From assembly GCF_014648575.1 (NCBI RefSeq), contig NZ_BMRJ01000001.1, forward strand, positions 634,087 through 698,086: a DNA stretch of 64,000 nucleotides, in the 5' to 3' direction. A program made the position numbers and the translations under genes. Source of the stretch: Agromyces mediolanus. Its GTDB lineage: Bacteria > Actinomycetota > Actinomycetes > Actinomycetales > Microbacteriaceae. Every line of letters begins with the position of its first letter. Within the stretch, counting starts at the first letter, position 1. Positions 24,277 to 31,980 of this stretch are shown piece after piece. The notes beneath the pieces were generated by a model. That model did not search any database. It had not been told where the DNA came from and worked only from the letters and a program-made list of their open reading frames with translations.

Positions 24277-25551
24277 TTGGCCGAATCCGTCTTCAACGCC
24301 CCGCTGTCCGAGGTCGATCCCGAGATCGCCGAGGTGCTCGAGCTCGAGCTCGGTCGCCAGCGCGACTACCTCGAGATGATCGCGAGCGAGAACTTCGTTC
24401 CCGTCTCGGTGCTGCAGTCCCAGGGCTCCGTGCTCACGAACAAGTACGCCGAGGGCTACCCGGGCCGCCGCTACTACGGCGGCTGCGAGTTCGTCGACAT
24501 CGCCGAGTCGCTCGCGATCGAGCGGGCGAAGAGCCTCTTCGGGGCCGAGTACGCCAACGTCCAGCCGCACTCGGGCGCGAGCGCCAACGCCGCCGTGCTC
24601 GGCGCGATCGCGACCCCGGGCGACACGATCCTCGGCCTCGAGCTGGCCCACGGCGGCCACCTCACCCACGGCATGAAGCTGAACTTCTCCGGCAAGCTCT
24701 ACAACGCCGTCTCCTACGGCGTCGACCCCGAGACGTTCCGCGTCGACCTGAACGTCGTCCGCGAGAAGGCGCTCGAGCACAAGCCGCAGGTCATCATCGC
24801 CGGCTGGTCCGCGTACCCCCGTCACCTCGACTTCGCCGCGTTCCGCGAGATCGCCGACGAGGTCGGCGCCAAGCTCTGGGTCGACATGGCGCACTTCGCC
24901 GGCCTCGTCGCCGCGGGCCTGCACCCCTCGCCCGTGCCCTACGCCGACGTGGTGTCCTCGACGGTGCACAAGACCATCGGCGGCCCGCGCTCGGGCTTCA
25001 TCCTCTCGCGCGACACCGAGCTCGCGAAGAAGCTGAACTCCAACGTGTTCCCCGGCCAGCAGGGCGGCCCGCTCATGCACGTCATCGCGGCCAAGGCGAC
25101 GGCGTTCAAGATCGCCGCCTCCGCGGACTTCAAGGACCGTCAGGAGCGCACCCTGCGCGGCGCGGCGATCCTCGCCGACCGTCTGACCGCCGACGACTCG
25201 CGCGCCGCGGGCATCGACGTGCTCACGGGCGGCACCGATGTGCACCTCGTGCTCGCCGACCTGCGCAACTCGAAGATCAACGGCCAGGAGGCCGAGGACC
25301 TGCTGCACGAGGCGCTCATCACCGTCAACCGCAACGCCGTGCCGTTCGACCCGCGCCCGCCGATGGTCACCTCGGGCCTGCGCATCGGCACGCCGGCGCT
25401 CGCGACCCGCGGCTTCGGCGACGCCGAGTTCACCGAGGTCGCCGACGTCATCGCCGAGGTCCTCATGGGCGGCGCCGACGTCGCCGCGCTGCGCGAGCGG
25501 GTGCAGAAGCTCACCGCCGCGTTCCCGCTGTACCCCGGCCTGCAGCAGTAA
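24277..25551 (+). CDS. glyA: Serine hydroxymethyltransferase
   Basis: 424 residues. TTG at 24277 is preferred because AAGGAG (24265-24270) lies 6 nt upstream; an in-frame ATG at 24262 would place the ribosome site inside the gene. Family motifs: [40 protein letters not shown] and the PLP-lysine segment [16 protein letters not shown]. The enzyme interconverts serine plus THF with glycine plus 5,10-methylene-THF. It is followed by folD after 12 bp and controlled by the ZTP riboswitch upstream. Confidence 0.97.
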   Translation: MAESVFNAPLSEVDPEIAEVLELELGRQRDYLEMIASENFVPVSVLQSQGSVLTNKYAEGYPGRRYYGGCEFVDIAESLAIERAKSLFGAEYANVQPHSGASANAAVLGAIATPGDTILGLELAHGGHLTHGMKLNFSGKLYNAVSYGVDPETFRVDLNVVREKALEHKPQVIIAGWSAYPRHLDFAAFREIADEVGAKLWVDMAHFAGLVAAGLHPSPVPYADVVSSTVHKTIGGPRSGFILSRDTELAKKLNSNVFPGQQGGPLMHVIAAKATAFKIAASADFKDRQERTLRGAAILADRLTADDSRAAGIDVLTGGTDVHLVLADLRNSKINGQEAEDLLHEALITVNRNAVPFDPRPPMVTSGLRIGTPALATRGFGDAEFTEVADVIAEVLMGGADVAALRERVQKLTAAFPLYPGLQQ

Positions 25552-25563
25552 GGACGCACCCGG

Positions 25564-26448
25564 ATGACCGCCATCACCCTCGACGGCGTCGCGACCGCGG
25601 CCGCCGTGAAGTCCGAGCTGGCCGGCCGCATCGCGAGCCTGCGCAGTCACGGGATCGTGCCGGGCCTCGGCACGCTCCTCGTCGGCGACGACCCCGGCTC
25701 GCGCTCGTACGTCGCGGGCAAGCACCGCGACTGCGCCGAGGTCGGGATCGAATCGATCCGCATCGACCTGCCCGCCTCGGCGACGCAGGCCGACGTGATG
25801 GCGGCCATCCGGGACCTCAACCACGCCCCCGAGGTCACCGGGTATATCGTGCAGCTGCCGCTCCCGGCCGGCCTCGACGAGCACGCGGCGCTCGAGGCGA
25901 TCGACCCGGGCAAGGACGCCGACGGCCTGCACCCGACCAATCTCGGCCGGCTCGTGCTCGGCATCGAGGGCGAGCTCGCCTCGCCCCTGCCCTGCACGCC
26001 GGCCGGGATCGTCGAGATGCTGCACCGCTACGAGGTGCCGATCCGCGGGCGTCACGTGACCGTCATCGGTCGCGGGCTCACCGTGGGTCGGCCGCTCGGG
26101 CTGCTGTTCACCCGCAAGGGACTCGACGCCACGGTGACGCTCACGCACTCCCGCACGAGCGACCTCGCCGCCGAGGTGCGTCGCGCCGACATCGTCGTCG
26201 CGGCGGTCGGGGTGCCGCACCTCGTGCAGCCGGACTGGATCAAGCCCGGCGCCGCCGTGCTCGACGTCGGCATCACCCGGGTCCAGGACGAGGAGACCGG
26301 CAAGGGCCGGCTGACGGGCGATGTCGACCCGGCGGTCGCCGAGGTCGCGGGGCACCTGTCGCCGAATCCGGGCGGGGTCGGCCCGATGACCCGGGCCATG
26401 CTGCTCGCCAACGTCGTGAAGGCCGCCGAGCTGCGTCTCGCCGGCTGA
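25564..26448 (+). CDS. folD: Bifunctional methylene-THF dehydrogenase/methenyl-THF cyclohydrolase
   Basis: 294 residues, ATG 12 bp after glyA. FolD motifs: the catalytic-lysine region [57 protein letters not shown] (NADP binding) and [14 protein letters not shown]. It turns 5,10-methylene-THF, made by GlyA, into 10-formyl-THF for purine synthesis. With purU at 8.4-9.3 kb the window encodes both supply and hydrolysis of 10-formyl-THF. Confidence 0.97.
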   Translation: MTAITLDGVATAAAVKSELAGRIASLRSHGIVPGLGTLLVGDDPGSRSYVAGKHRDCAEVGIESIRIDLPASATQADVMAAIRDLNHAPEVTGYIVQLPLPAGLDEHAALEAIDPGKDADGLHPTNLGRLVLGIEGELASPLPCTPAGIVEMLHRYEVPIRGRHVTVIGRGLTVGRPLGLLFTRKGLDATVTLTHSRTSDLAAEVRRADIVVAAVGVPHLVQPDWIKPGAAVLDVGITRVQDEETGKGRLTGDVDPAVAEVAGHLSPNPGGVGPMTRAMLLANVVKAAELRLAG

Positions 26449-26459
26449 GCCCGGTCCGC

Positions 26460-26600
26460 TGAGCCCGCCATGGTCCGCTGAGCTCGTCGAAGCGCCGCAT
26501 GGTTCGCTGAGCCGGTCGAAGCGCTTCGTGGTTCGCTGAGCCCGTCGAAGCGCTTCGTGGTTCGCTGAGCCCGTCGAAGCGTCGAGCCCGTCGAAGCGCC
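26460..26600. repeat. Cluster of REP-like half-units
   Basis: About five direct copies of a 29-33-bp unit of the form TGGTTCGCTGAGCCCGTCG followed by AAGCGCTTCG, ending in truncated copies. It is the same family as the arms at 11.5 kb. It fills the 160 bp between the folD stop and the end of the convergent DUF4188 gene. Confidence 0.85.
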
Positions 26601-26607
26601 CCCGGAC

Positions 26608-27102
26608 TCAGGCCGCCCGCTGCCCCGAGCGCCCGAGCCGCTGCTTCGCCGTGTTCTGGCCAGGTCCGACGGGCACGTGCGCGGTCGCCTTGGCGAGCCC
26701 GAACGCGGGCATGTCGGCGTAGACCGCCTCGGCGTCCGCGACGGGCACTTCGTACGTCTCGTGCCACACGCCCACGTGGCCGGTGCCGAGCGCCGTGCGC
26801 ATGAACTCGCGCCAGGGCTCGAGGTGCGGCGCGTCGCGGTCGGCGGCGAAGCGCTGCAGGTGCTCGGGGCTCTCCCAGTACGAGAGCAGGATGGTCGTTC
26901 GGCCGACCCAGCTCTCGAAGCCGAGCATGCCGGCCTCCGGATGCGTCGCGAGGTGGCGGAGCATGCGCGGCATCTGCTTCGCGACCCGCTGCACCCGCGG
27001 TACGCGCCACCAGCGGTTCGCGCGCATGCCGATGAGGAACACCGTGATCGTCTCCCGCTCGGGCGCGGCCGTGTACCGCCCCGGGAACACCGTTCGAGTC
27101 AT
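26608..27102 (-). CDS. DUF4188 family protein
   Basis: 164 residues from ATG 27102, with GGAGG at a 6-nt distance. Motifs of this family include an N-terminal VFPGRYTA, ITVFLIGMRANRWWRVPRV and GFESWVGRTTILLSYWES followed by HLQRFA. Members have a ferredoxin-like fold resembling antibiotic-biosynthesis monooxygenases and aldoxime dehydratases and are usually under a TetR regulator. Function is not established. The divergent TetR and the palindrome between the genes suggest direct repression. Confidence 0.8.
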   Translation of the reverse strand: MTRTVFPGRYTAAPERETITVFLIGMRANRWWRVPRVQRVAKQMPRMLRHLATHPEAGMLGFESWVGRTTILLSYWESPEHLQRFAADRDAPHLEPWREFMRTALGTGHVGVWHETYEVPVADAEAVYADMPAFGLAKATAHVPVGPGQNTAKQRLGRSGQRAA

Positions 27103-27112
27103 CCCACGCCTC

Positions 27113-27140
27113 CATAACATCGTTACGAAACGATGTTATG
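27113..27140. promoter_or_regulatory. Perfect 28-bp TetR operator
   Basis: CATAACATCGTT-ACGA-AACGATGTTATG: 12-bp arms without mismatch around 4 bp, exactly between the DUF4188 and tetR genes. The TAGACT -10 box of tetR (27143-27148) begins 3 bp beyond the palindrome, so a bound repressor would block it; the left edge is 11 bp from the DUF4188 start. Strong candidate site of the adjacent TetR protein. Confidence 0.85.
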
Positions 27141-27154
27141 ACTAGACTGGCGAC

Positions 27155-27715
27155 ATGGCAAGACCCCCCGTGTACGACGACGCGCTCCGCGAGCGGCTGC
27201 TCGAGGTCACCGCCGAGATCGTCGCCCGCGACGGGGCGTCCCGCGCGGCCCTCCGCGACATCGCGAGCGCCGCCGGCACCTCGACCTCGGCCGTGTACGC
27301 CCTGTTCGGCGGCAAGGGCGAGCTCCTGGCCGCCGTCATCGAGCACGGCTTCGCCTCCTTCGCGGCGGCCCAGCAGGAGGCCGCCCCGGACGGACTGCGC
27401 GCGCTCGGCGTCGCCTACCGCGAGTGGGCCCTCGGGCATCCGGCGCTCTACCGTTTGATGTTCGGGGGAGCGCTCGAGTCCGTGGCCGACTGCGAACCCG
27501 ACCCGGCCTCGGCATCCGCCTCTCTCGCCCCGCTGCAGGCGGCGATCGCCGCCCGCGGCGCCGCCGAGGTCGGGGTGAGCGTCGTCGCCGTCTGGGCGCA
27601 GGTGCACGGTGCGGTGAGTCTCGAACTCACCGGGATGGCCGGGCACGGCACGTCCTGGGACGAGGTCTACGACGCCGTGCTCGACGCGGTCGAGCGGAGT
27701 CTACCGACGGGCTGA
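27155..27715 (+). CDS. TetR family repressor of the DUF4188 gene
   Basis: 186 residues. HTH: RLLEVTAEIVARDGASRAAL then RDIASAAGTSTSAVYALFGG (about residues 12-51). The C-terminal domain has LGHPALYRLMFGG, the pattern of the TetR_C_13/WHG-type ligand domain. No Shine-Dalgarno is visible; TAGACT lies exactly 6 nt before the ATG, so the message is probably leaderless. It very likely binds the 28-bp palindrome in its own promoter. Confidence 0.9.
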   Translation: MARPPVYDDALRERLLEVTAEIVARDGASRAALRDIASAAGTSTSAVYALFGGKGELLAAVIEHGFASFAAAQQEAAPDGLRALGVAYREWALGHPALYRLMFGGALESVADCEPDPASASASLAPLQAAIAARGAAEVGVSVVAVWAQVHGAVSLELTGMAGHGTSWDEVYDAVLDAVERSLPTG

Positions 27716-27719
27716 GGGC

Positions 27720-27911
27720 GGCGCTTCGACGGGCTCGCTTCGACGAGCTCAGCGAACCAAGGCGCTTCGACGGGCTCGCTTCGACGAGCTCAGCGAACCA
27801 AGGCGCTTCGACGGGCTCGCTTCGACGGGCTCAGCGAACCAAGGCGCTTCGACGGGCTCGCTTCGACGGGCTCAGCGAACCACCGGGCGCTTCGACGGGC
27901 TCAGCGAACCA
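27720..27911. repeat. Four 41-bp tandem repeats plus a partial copy (REP-like)
   Basis: Units start at 27720, 27761, 27802 and 27843 and read GGCGCTTCGACGGGCTCGCT then TCGACGAGCTCAGCGAACCAA, with few substitutions; a shortened copy ends near 27911. The motif is the reverse-oriented arm of the elements at 11.5 and 26.46 kb. The cluster sits just 3' of tetR and is followed by about 85 bp of non-repeated sequence before the sialic-acid cassette. Confidence 0.9.
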
Positions 27912-27997
27912 GGCGCGTCGACGGGTCAGGGGGCCGCGGCGCGGAGTGTTCACCGGGCGGCCACCCCACCGCCACGACGGCGACGTACCGTCGCCCC

Positions 27998-29293
27998 ATG
28001 GCACGCGAGCGCACCGACCCCGCCGACCGCCCCTCGGTGGTCGCGGTGATCCCGGCGCGCGGCGGCTCCAAGGGCCTGCCCGGCAAGAACCTCGCGCCAG
28101 TCGGCGGGGTGCCCCTCGTCGCCCGGGCCGTGCGTGCCGCGTCGGCGGCCGCGCTCATCGACCGGGTCGCGGTCACGAGCGACGACGCGGCGATCGCCGG
28201 GGCCGCGCGCGACGCCGGCGCCGAGACGATCGCCCGGCCGGTCGAGCTCGCCGGCGACTCGGCCAGCTCCGAGCGCGCGCTGCTGCACGCGCTCGACCAG
28301 CTCGCCCTCGCGGGCAGCGACCCCGAGGTGCTCGTCTTCATCCAGGCCACCTCGCCCTTCATCGACCCGGACGACCTCGACCTCGCGGTCGCCCGCGTGC
28401 TCGCCGGCGAGGCCGACGTCGTCTTTTCCGCGGTCGAGAGCCACGCCTTCCTCTGGCGGCGGGATGCCTCGGCCGGCGCGACGGGCGTGAACCACGACAC
28501 CGCCCGGCGACTCCGACGGCAGGACCGCGAGCCGGAATTCCGTGAGACGGGCGCCTTCTACGTGCTGCGGGTCGAGGGCTTCCGCACCGCCGGGCACCGC
28601 TTCTTCGGCCGCGTCGAGGTGCAGCTCGTGCCCGAGGCGCACGCGCTCGAGATCGACGGCCCCGCCGAGCTCGCCATCGCCGAGGCGCTCGCGCCGACGC
28701 TCGACGGCGGCGCCTGGCGCCCGCGGCTCGACGTCGACGCCGTCGTCACCGACTTCGACGGCGTGCACACCGACGACACCGCGATCGTCGGCGGCGACGG
28801 GGTCGAGTTCGTCCGGGTGAGCCGCAGCGACGGCGCCGGCGTCGCCCGGCTGCGCGCGGCGGGCGTCCCGGTGCTCATCCTCTCGGCCGAGCGGCACCCC
28901 GTCGTCGGGGCCCGCGCCGCGAAGCTCGGCGTCGAGGTGCTGCAGGGCGTCGCCGACAAGGGCGCCGCGCTCGCCGACTGGGCCGAGCGCCGAGGCATCC
29001 GGCTCGATCGCATCGCCTACCTCGGCAACGACCTCGGCGACGTGCCGGCCCTCGCCCTCGCGGGCTGGCCGGTCGCGGTCGCCGACGCGATCCCCGAGGT
29101 GCGCCGTCTGGCGCGCCTCGTCCTCAGCCGGCGGGGTGGTGACGGCGCGGTCCGAGAGCTGGCCGACGCCGTCCTGGCTGGGCGCGCGGCCGTGGGGGCG
29201 GCCGCCGATGCCCCCGCCGCCCCGCCCACCCCGTCCGGAGGCTCGGCCGTCGAGGCCGAGCCCGACCCCGCAACTGAAGGAGCCCTGACATGA
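27998..29293 (+). CDS. CMP-sialate (acylneuraminate) cytidylyltransferase fused to a HAD phosphatase-like domain
   Basis: 431 residues. N-terminal cytidylyltransferase (about 12-235): CTP-binding AVIPARGGSKGLPGKNL at 17-33, TSDDAAIAG and FIQATSPFIDPDDLD, and REPEFRETGAFYVLR. C-terminal HAD domain of the KDO8P-phosphatase type (about 245-395): DFDGVHTDD at 252-260, Ser in LILSAERHP, Lys in VADKGAALADW and GNDLGDVPAL. A low-complexity Pro/Ala tail follows. It activates a nonulosonic acid as the CMP derivative; the HAD part could dephosphorylate a 9-phosphate precursor. TACCGT lies 6 nt before the ATG. The gene overlaps the next by ATGA. Confidence 0.88.
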   Translation: MARERTDPADRPSVVAVIPARGGSKGLPGKNLAPVGGVPLVARAVRAASAAALIDRVAVTSDDAAIAGAARDAGAETIARPVELAGDSASSERALLHALDQLALAGSDPEVLVFIQATSPFIDPDDLDLAVARVLAGEADVVFSAVESHAFLWRRDASAGATGVNHDTARRLRRQDREPEFRETGAFYVLRVEGFRTAGHRFFGRVEVQLVPEAHALEIDGPAELAIAEALAPTLDGGAWRPRLDVDAVVTDFDGVHTDDTAIVGGDGVEFVRVSRSDGAGVARLRAAGVPVLILSAERHPVVGARAAKLGVEVLQGVADKGAALADWAERRGIRLDRIAYLGNDLGDVPALALAGWPVAVADAIPEVRRLARLVLSRRGGDGAVRELADAVLAGRAAVGAAADAPAAPPTPSGGSAVEAEPDPATEGALT

Positions 29294-30159
29294 GCGTGCG
29301 CATCGGTCGTCACGAGGTCGGCACCGGCCTGCCCGTCTACGTCATCGCCGAGATCGGCCTGAACCACAACGGCGAGCTCGACCTCGCGAAGCGGCTCATC
29401 GACGTCGCGGCCGAGGCCGGCTGCCAGGCCGTGAAGTTCCAGAAGCGCACGCCGGAGCTGGCGACGCCGGAGCACATGAAGGACGTGCCGCGGGAGACGC
29501 CCTGGGGCACCATGAGCTACCTCGACTACCGACGTCGGGTGGAGCTCTCCCGAGACGACTACCTCGAGATCGCCCGCTACGCGGACCTCCGCGGCCTCGA
29601 CTGGTTCGCCTCGCCGTGGGACGAGCCCTCCGTCGCCTTCCTCGACGAGCTCGACGTGCCGGCCTTCAAGGTCGCCTCCGCGTCGGTCACCGACGTCCCG
29701 CTGCTGCGCGCGATCGCCGCGACCGGCAAGCCCGTGATCCTCTCGACCGGCATGTCGACGCTCGAGGAGATCGACCGCGCCGTCGTCACCCTCGGCACCT
29801 CGCAGCTGCTGCTCATGCACGCCACCTCGAGCTACCCGATGCCGGCCGAGGAAGCGAACCTGCGCACGATCGACACGCTCGCCCTGCGCTACCCGGTGCC
29901 GGTCGGCTACTCGGGGCACGAGCGGGGCCTGCAGATCTCGCTCGCCGCGGTCGCACTCGGCGCGGTGGCCGTGGAGCGGCACATCACGCTCGACCGGGCG
30001 ATGTGGGGGAGCGACCACGCCGCCTCCCTCGAACCGCAGGGCCTCGAGCACCTCGTCCGAGACATCCGCATCATCGAGACCGCGATGGGCGACGGCGTGA
30101 AGCGCGTGTTCCCCGGCGAGGAGGCGCCGAAGGCGAAGCTGCGCCGGGTGCTCGTGTGA
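29290..30159 (+). CDS. N-acetylneuraminate synthase family protein lacking the SAF domain
   Basis: 289 residues; the NeuB TIM barrel is complete: VIAEIGLNHNGELDLAKRLI, CQAVKFQKRTPE, FKVASASVTDVPLL, VILSTGMSTLEEID, ATSSYPMPAEEANL, VGYSGHERGL and AVERHITLDRAMWGSDH. The family condenses PEP with N-acetylmannosamine or its 6-phosphate to give sialic acid or its 9-phosphate. Canonical NeuB proteins are about 340-350 residues and end in a SAF (antifreeze-like) domain; here the protein stops after the barrel at the next gene's start. Coupled on both sides by 4-bp overlaps. Confidence 0.88.
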   Translation: MSVRIGRHEVGTGLPVYVIAEIGLNHNGELDLAKRLIDVAAEAGCQAVKFQKRTPELATPEHMKDVPRETPWGTMSYLDYRRRVELSRDDYLEIARYADLRGLDWFASPWDEPSVAFLDELDVPAFKVASASVTDVPLLRAIAATGKPVILSTGMSTLEEIDRAVVTLGTSQLLLMHATSSYPMPAEEANLRTIDTLALRYPVPVGYSGHERGLQISLAAVALGAVAVERHITLDRAMWGSDHAASLEPQGLEHLVRDIRIIETAMGDGVKRVFPGEEAPKAKLRRVLV

Positions 30160-31472
30160 GCGGCGACGGGGAGGCGGCGCCGGCGCGCCGGCTGCTCGTC
30201 GTCGCCGACAGCGACTCGTACGCGAAGTGGGGCGCGGCCCTCGCCGGCCGCGTCGCGGGAGCCTGGGCGAGCGAGGTCGTGCTGCTCGCCTCACCCGTGC
30301 TGCCGAGCGCACGGCAGCTCGACGCCGCGCTGGCGGGATCCGGCTTCGCCCCGGCCGAGGTGCGCACGCTCGAGCTCGACGCACTGCTCGCCCGGCTCGC
30401 CGCCGATCCGCCCGACGCGGTGCTGCTCGCCCTGCGCGGGCCGCTCGTGCGCGTCGTCGCGGGGCGCATCGCAGGGCTCCCGAACCGGCCGGTGCTCGTC
30501 TCCGGCTTCCCCGGTCTCACCATCCCGGCCGAGCCGAAGGCGATCGTCTACCGCGAGCTCGTCGACCTCGTCGTGCTGCACAGCCGCCGCGAGCTGCGCG
30601 AGTTCGCCGCCAACGCACGCGCGCTCGGCGTCGCCATGCGCTTCGGCCTCGCCACGCTGCCGTTCCTCGCGGCCGTTCCGCCGAGCGCCTGGGTCGGGCC
30701 CGAGCGGAACGAGCTCCTCTTCGCCGTGCAGGCGAAGGTGCCGGCCGGCTTCGAGGAGCGGGTGCGTCTGCTCGGCATGCTCGCCCGCGCCGCACGCGCC
30801 CACCCCGACCATCACGTCGTGCTCAAGGTGCGGGCGCGGCCGGGCGAGGCGCAGACGCACGCCGAGGAGTTCGACCTCGGCGAGCTCCTCGCCGACCCGC
30901 CCCCGGAGCTCCTGGCGCTGACGGGCGGTGGGCTGCCGCCGAATCTCGTCGTCCGCGACGGCCCCATGTCCGGCCACCTCGAGTCGGCGGCGGCGCTCGT
31001 CACCGTCAGCTCGACCGCGGTGCTCGAGGCGATCGCCGTGGGCGTGCCGGTGCTGCTGCTCGAGGACTTCGGCATCGGCCCGAAGCAGATCAACACCGTG
31101 TTCGAGGGCAGCGGGCTCTTCGGTGACGCGGCGGAGCTCGCCGCGGGCCGGTGGCGGCAGCCCGACGCCGGATGGCTCGGCGACAACTACTTCCATGGCG
31201 AGGAGCACGACGACTGGGAGGACGAGCTCGACCGGCTCGTCGCCGCCCGCGAGCGCGGGCCGCTGCCCGTGCCCAGGCGGCGGCACAACCTCGTCGGCGG
31301 GGCGCTCCGTCGGGCCTACGAGCGCAAGCGGATGCTCGGCGACTACGACCGCACGCCGGCAGGAGCGGCGGCGATGGTCGTCGCCCTCCCGGCGCGCTGG
31401 CTGCTGCGACGGGCGCGGCGGCTGCGCGCCGCCGTCACGCGTTCGGCGCCGTATGCTCCGCGAGGTGCGTGA
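30156..31472 (+). CDS. DUF6716-type putative glycosyltransferase
   Basis: 438 residues from GTG 30156 in a GTGA overlap with neuB. It looks like a GT-B fold: N-terminal LLVVADSDSYAKWGAALAG, a middle LVSGFPGLTIPAEPKAIVYR, and a C-terminal nucleotide-sugar region with VTVSSTAVLEAIAVGVPVLL and EDFGIGPKQINTVFEGSGLF. The 'S-S-T-x-x-x-E-A' pattern is shared with polysialyltransferase-like and CDP-glycerol-type transferases. Coupling to neuA/neuB suggests it transfers the activated nonulosonic acid to a surface glycan or teichoic acid. The C-terminus is basic and overlaps the convergent gene by 38 bp. Confidence 0.72.
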   Translation: MSGDGEAAPARRLLVVADSDSYAKWGAALAGRVAGAWASEVVLLASPVLPSARQLDAALAGSGFAPAEVRTLELDALLARLAADPPDAVLLALRGPLVRVVAGRIAGLPNRPVLVSGFPGLTIPAEPKAIVYRELVDLVVLHSRRELREFAANARALGVAMRFGLATLPFLAAVPPSAWVGPERNELLFAVQAKVPAGFEERVRLLGMLARAARAHPDHHVVLKVRARPGEAQTHAEEFDLGELLADPPPELLALTGGGLPPNLVVRDGPMSGHLESAAALVTVSSTAVLEAIAVGVPVLLLEDFGIGPKQINTVFEGSGLFGDAAELAAGRWRQPDAGWLGDNYFHGEEHDDWEDELDRLVAARERGPLPVPRRRHNLVGGALRRAYERKRMLGDYDRTPAGAAAMVVALPARWLLRRARRLRAAVTRSAPYAPRGA

Positions 31473-31971
31473 GGTAGGCCTCGCCGTTCCGGCGGATGCC
31501 GGCGCGCTCCTCCTCGCTCAGCTCCCGGCGCACCTTCGCGGGGACTCCGGCGACGAGCGAGCCGGGCGGCACGACGGTGCCCTCGAGCACGACGGCGCCG
31601 GCGGCCACGAGCGAGCCCTCGCCGATGACGGCGCCGTTCAGCACCGTCGCGTTCATGCCGACGAGGCTGTCCCGTTCGATCGTGCAGCCGTGCAGCACGG
31701 CACCGTGCCCCACGGAGACGCCCTCGCCGACGGTGAGCGGGAAGCCGGCATCGACGTGGCAGACGACGGTGTCCTGCAGGTTCGCTCGCGCGCCGAGCAC
31801 GATCGGGGCCGCCTCGGCGCGGAGCACCGCGTTGTACCAGACGCTCGACTGCGCCTCGAGACGCACGTCGCCGACGATCACGGCGCCGGCTGCGACGAAG
31901 GCGGTGTCGTCGATCGAGGGGCTGCCGATTCCGGCGAGCGGGCGGACGAGGGCGGCGGCATCGACGGGCAT
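31435..31971 (-). CDS. Gamma-carbonic anhydrase family protein
   Basis: 178 residues of left-handed beta-helix hexapeptide repeats (for example IDDTAFVAAGAVIVGDVRLE). Three zinc-type histidines are visible in NLQDTVVCHVDAGFPLTVG and SVGHGAVLHGCTI. A C-terminal helix RRELSEEERAGIRRNGEAYL closes the protein. Homologues hydrate CO2 or act as inactive structural members; activity cannot be told from sequence. Leaderless pattern: TAGGAT lies exactly 6 nt before the ATG. The last 38 bp overlap the convergent glycosyltransferase gene. Confidence 0.88.
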   Translation of the reverse strand: MPVDAAALVRPLAGIGSPSIDDTAFVAAGAVIVGDVRLEAQSSVWYNAVLRAEAAPIVLGARANLQDTVVCHVDAGFPLTVGEGVSVGHGAVLHGCTIERDSLVGMNATVLNGAVIGEGSLVAAGAVVLEGTVVPPGSLVAGVPAKVRRELSEEERAGIRRNGEAYLTHLAEHTAPNA

Positions 31972-31980
31972 GCTCGAATC

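Noticed and set aside
27720-27911. CRISPR-like array
   Set aside because: The 41-bp units are contiguous with no spacers; they are tandem repeats.
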